In this document: positions 61,001 through 64,000 of the stretch, in pieces
How positions within the stretch are numbered: the first letter of the stretch is position 1
How the letters are laid out: the number at the start of each line of letters is the position of its first letter
DNA from: Daphnia pulex
Taxonomy: Eukaryota > Arthropoda > Branchiopoda > Diplostraca > Daphniidae
Assembly (NCBI RefSeq): GCF_021134715.1
Contig: NC_060026.1
Span: 11,585,001-11,649,000, forward strand
Reading direction: 5' to 3'
DNA length: 64,000 bases
Program-made: the position numbers and the translations under genes
Notes under the pieces: model-generated
Databases searched by the model: none
What the model saw: only the letters and a program-made list of their open reading frames with translations
What the model was told of the DNA's origin: nothing

Positions 61001-61315
61001 ATTACGCTATAAAAATCCAACAAGACAAACAGCAGTCGGTTGGCTTTCTGAAAGGCGACCGTATTTCATTGCCACCGGAATTTATTTTCTTTTCTTTTTT
61101 TTTGCGGTGCAGAATTTATTCGTTTCCGTTTCATTTCCTTGATACTTAATAGCCCGCCCACTATGACTTGAATCAAAATAACAACGTTATTATATCGTAG
61201 CCTTTTATATATATAGCCGTTAGGTATATATAGATATATATCTATAAGCTATATATATAATAATAATCATTGATAATTCTTCTTTCTTTCTTTCCTTTTC
61301 TTCGAGTGGCTTTAG

Positions 61316-61381
61316 GGCGAATTCGGCGTTTCTATGGCTCTGCGTGAGCTGCCGGTGATGGATTGTCCCGAAGGATATTAA
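61316..61381 (+). other. Terminal-exon-like segment
   Basis: A long CTTTCTTT tract and GGCTTTAG precede an open stretch reading GEFGVSMALRELPVMDCPEG then Y and TAA. It is short and of unknown affiliation. It may be an alternative last exon or chance. Confidence 0.2.
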
Positions 61382-62332
61382 TTGATTCTTTTTTCTGTGT
61401 ATAGGCGGCCAGCCCGCGCCGGAGAAAAAAAAAACGGAATAAAAGACAAAATGGAAGGAGAGAAGTTGGGATCGGCTAAGAGCTAACTCATTCGAGCGGG
61501 TTACAAGTCATCACAGTTCCGCGGTGATAAGTAAAAAAATAAAAATCGCTTTCTATACATAATAATATCAATCTACTTATAGACCATACCCCATTGGCAG
61601 TGTTATATAGCCCCATTCAAATAACGTCTTTATATATAGTTCTTCCAAGCCGGGCAGGGGTATATATAGAGCTCGTCAGTCAGTTTGACAGGCCCGGCTG
61701 TTTGTTACACTTGTCAGTCGCAGAGGGAATGAACTGGGAAATGGGGCAAAATGGGTTAGATCAAAATAAAAAAATGAGTAAAGAAGAAGAAGCCCTTAAA
61801 AAAAAAATGATTATTTCATATAGTATAGCTGCCGCTATCTGATATGTATGCTACTGGTACATATAAACAAAAATCCTCCCCCCTCTTCTCTGCTGCTTGC
61901 TTGCTTCCCCATTTTTTTTATTTCATTTCACCTATTGAACTTTTCGCCGGCTCCGACGACACAAGACAACAACTGATACGGGAGAGAGGGATGTGAACTG
62001 AACTATGTGTATTAGCTTTCTCACAAAAATTTTAAGACTCGGCAATGCCGATCCCGAAATGAAGATTTGCCCCGTTCAAAGTTCATTTTTTTATTCCTCT
62101 ACACGCTGTTTATATACGTACACAACTTCCTTTCCAACCAAATAAAAACGAAAGTTCTGAAATAAATTTGAAAAAATTAATTAATTTGAAAGTTTCGATC
62201 GGCAGCGATTTCTCAATCGGCGATTGCGGAAATGGAAGAGAGAAATCAGCTACTGATGGTCGGTATATATGTGTGTGTTTATTGTGTATACACACACTGA
62301 GCGGCTTTTCACAGCATACACACACACAGCCG

Positions 62333-62353
62333 AGTGTGTGTGTGTGTGTGTGG
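62333..62353. repeat. (TG)n microsatellite, with CA mirror upstream
   Basis: A TG run is preceded by CA runs (about 62288-62327), so the block can fold back on itself. Further TG runs are at 62480-62501 and 63790-63805. Confidence 0.9.
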
Positions 62354-64000
62354 TATAGCTCCAAGAGCGCAAGGACTGGCCATGTTTCATTCAGTCAGAC
62401 TCTGTCCACCGAACGGAACGGTTTATATCTCACAAGCGCTCTCAACTGTTTGAGTTGTTTCTCTCTAGCTCCATCATCAGTGTGTGTGTGTGTGTGTGTG
62501 TCCGGCTGCCTATATCTATTTACAATCTCGTAGAGTATATACATATACACAGCAGCCCTCCCAGCATCCAGCCAAATAGAATTCATCGCATCAATTTTCA
62601 ATTTGATTTCCTTCCGAATTTTAATTTTCCGTTGTGCGCGTCCCTGTGAAAATAATAAATGGTGCGCTAGTAAATTTCAAATCTCCAAATCCCATCCAAC
62701 GCTGGAAGAATATAGAAGAAAAAGACAAAGTGCAATTTCTTCCGCCAAGTTAATGAAGGTTGTTCCATCTTCTCTCTCCATCCCTGTACACCTTTTTTCG
62801 CCCCTTGACGGGCCAAAAAGAAAAAAAAACTTTTGTGGAAGAATAAAGGGAGGAGTCTGGGGATGAGAGGAGTCATCAATGAGAACGTCTACAATTAAGT
62901 GGCCGCGCTGAAATAGTTGCCCATCTCTCTCGCCAAAGAGAAGAAGAAACTCTAAACTAAAATACAAAAGAAGTTGGGACACGCAAATTCTTGAAGGTGC
63001 CGACCGATGGGAGAGGAGCGATCGCCCGCTGCGACAATGGCTACTCACCACCTGAACATTTTACCAAAATCGCTCAAAGGAAACCGTAGTGCTGAATATT
63101 AAATTGAGTGTGCCGCAGCATCCCTCTCTGTGCTAAAATTCCATCTCTTCTAAAAGAAGAAGAAGAAGAAGTAAATCGACCTCGACATCGCCACCTTTAT
63201 TTTCTCTTCTTTCCCCCCATTCGAAACCTTTTTAGGAAAGAAAATTCTTTTATTTTTCCGGGTTAAATTCGAATCCCACAAGAAAAAAAAAACAGCTCCG
63301 CTGGGACGTCCGTCTCTCACCTCTTCAGTGTCCAAAGGGTTCAAAAAGAAAAATCTTTTTTCCCTTTTTAAAAAATCGGCAACATTTCTCAGCTCAGGTG
63401 AGTTTTCCAACACAAGCACTAACCTTTTACTATATTATTTCTATATATCGCTCGACTGTATAGATATTCCATAAAGGGTTTTCTTCTTTTTCCTCTATTT
63501 TTCTGAATGATGGTCATCCGATTTCTTTTCCAATCCTTTCGGCCAATAGAGCCCATCATCATAAAAATCGAGTATATGCACCTATATATAAAACCCCCTA
63601 TATACATATAGATTGAAAAAACCACCATATAAAAACCGATAGATCTACCATCGACTATCAAATTCCAAAAAGCCGCGAAATTTTAAGATTTTCAATTTGT
63701 ATAGCGGAATTTTAGATTGTTGATTTAGGCCTATACACTAACCCCTATATATAGTCACACAGCAATCGTGTGTTGATTTAGGTTCGGACGTGTGTGTGTG
63801 TGTGTATAGTTTGAACTGGACTTTTGTATGGTCGTGGCAGCTGAATAGTTTTCAAAGGCCATTATGCCTTTTTGATTTAAAAAAGGTACTACCACTCGAC
63901 AAAAGGGGGTAAAAGAAAAATATAAAAAGGGATATGGTTGTAAAAAAGGACTGGCTGCTGCTGCTGGGCAGAAAGCCAATCCTTTTTTTCCATACACACA

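Larger units (their letters stand above)
55816..64000. other. Eight-kilobase stretch without a convincing gene
   Basis: Every ORF is short and low in complexity. The DNA is rich in TATATA, CTCTCT, poly-T tracts and TG/CA microsatellites, unlike the compact gene space to its left. It carries a C-run joined to an A-run (58099-58123). It could be intergenic, the regulatory flank of urocanase, or an intron of a large gene extending beyond the window. Two exon-like pieces and one small ORF within it are listed separately. Confidence 0.5.

Overview
The window looks like an arthropod nuclear genome, most likely a cladoceran crustacean close to Daphnia. The reasons are genes of many short exons separated by GT-AG introns of roughly 60-120 bp, the conserved animal genes present, and a dense load of small DNA transposons. 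The species is an inference; nothing in the sequence names it.

Left part (1-23280) is a decayed, transposon-rich copy of the locus to its right. It opens with a minus-strand pseudogene (1-3598) of the CUB/LDLa/FN3 gene at 29392-33101. It also holds a relic of a C1q exon (13605-13859) and several copies of the flanking DNA of the C1q genes. Between them lie MITEs, two of them bounded by exact target-site duplications and one shown to be an insertion by an empty copy elsewhere in the window.

Middle part (23391-43089) is an array of three plus-strand secreted proteins sharing one six-exon plan: signal peptide, variable low-complexity spacer, coiled coil, a fibrinogen-like domain of the neurexin-IV/CASPR type, and a C-terminal C1q domain. 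In the first the spacer has expanded into about 1,100 residues of SSGQ-type repeats. The third carries a one-base deficit in exon 5. Between the first and second lies an intact 14-exon minus-strand gene with a membrane anchor or signal peptide, coiled coil, two FN3-like domains, two LDL-receptor A modules and three CUB domains. Each gene model was spliced by eye, and all except the third C1q gene give an uninterrupted frame.

Right part (43667-55815) is ordinary conserved gene space: SSRP1 (FACT complex, minus) head-to-head with CCDC25 (plus), then a matrix metalloproteinase (plus) converging on urocanate hydratase (minus).

The last 8 kb (55816-64000) has no convincing gene. It is rich in A/T, pyrimidine tracts and TG microsatellites, and holds one small signal-peptide-like ORF and two exon-like pieces. 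It may be intergenic or a large intron of a gene outside the window.

The housekeeping genes act independently (chromatin, a DNA-sensing or membrane protein, matrix proteolysis, histidine catabolism). The C1q cluster and the CUB/LDLa/FN3 gene are both extracellular recognition-type proteins that have been duplicated as neighbours, so a shared extracellular role is plausible but unproven.
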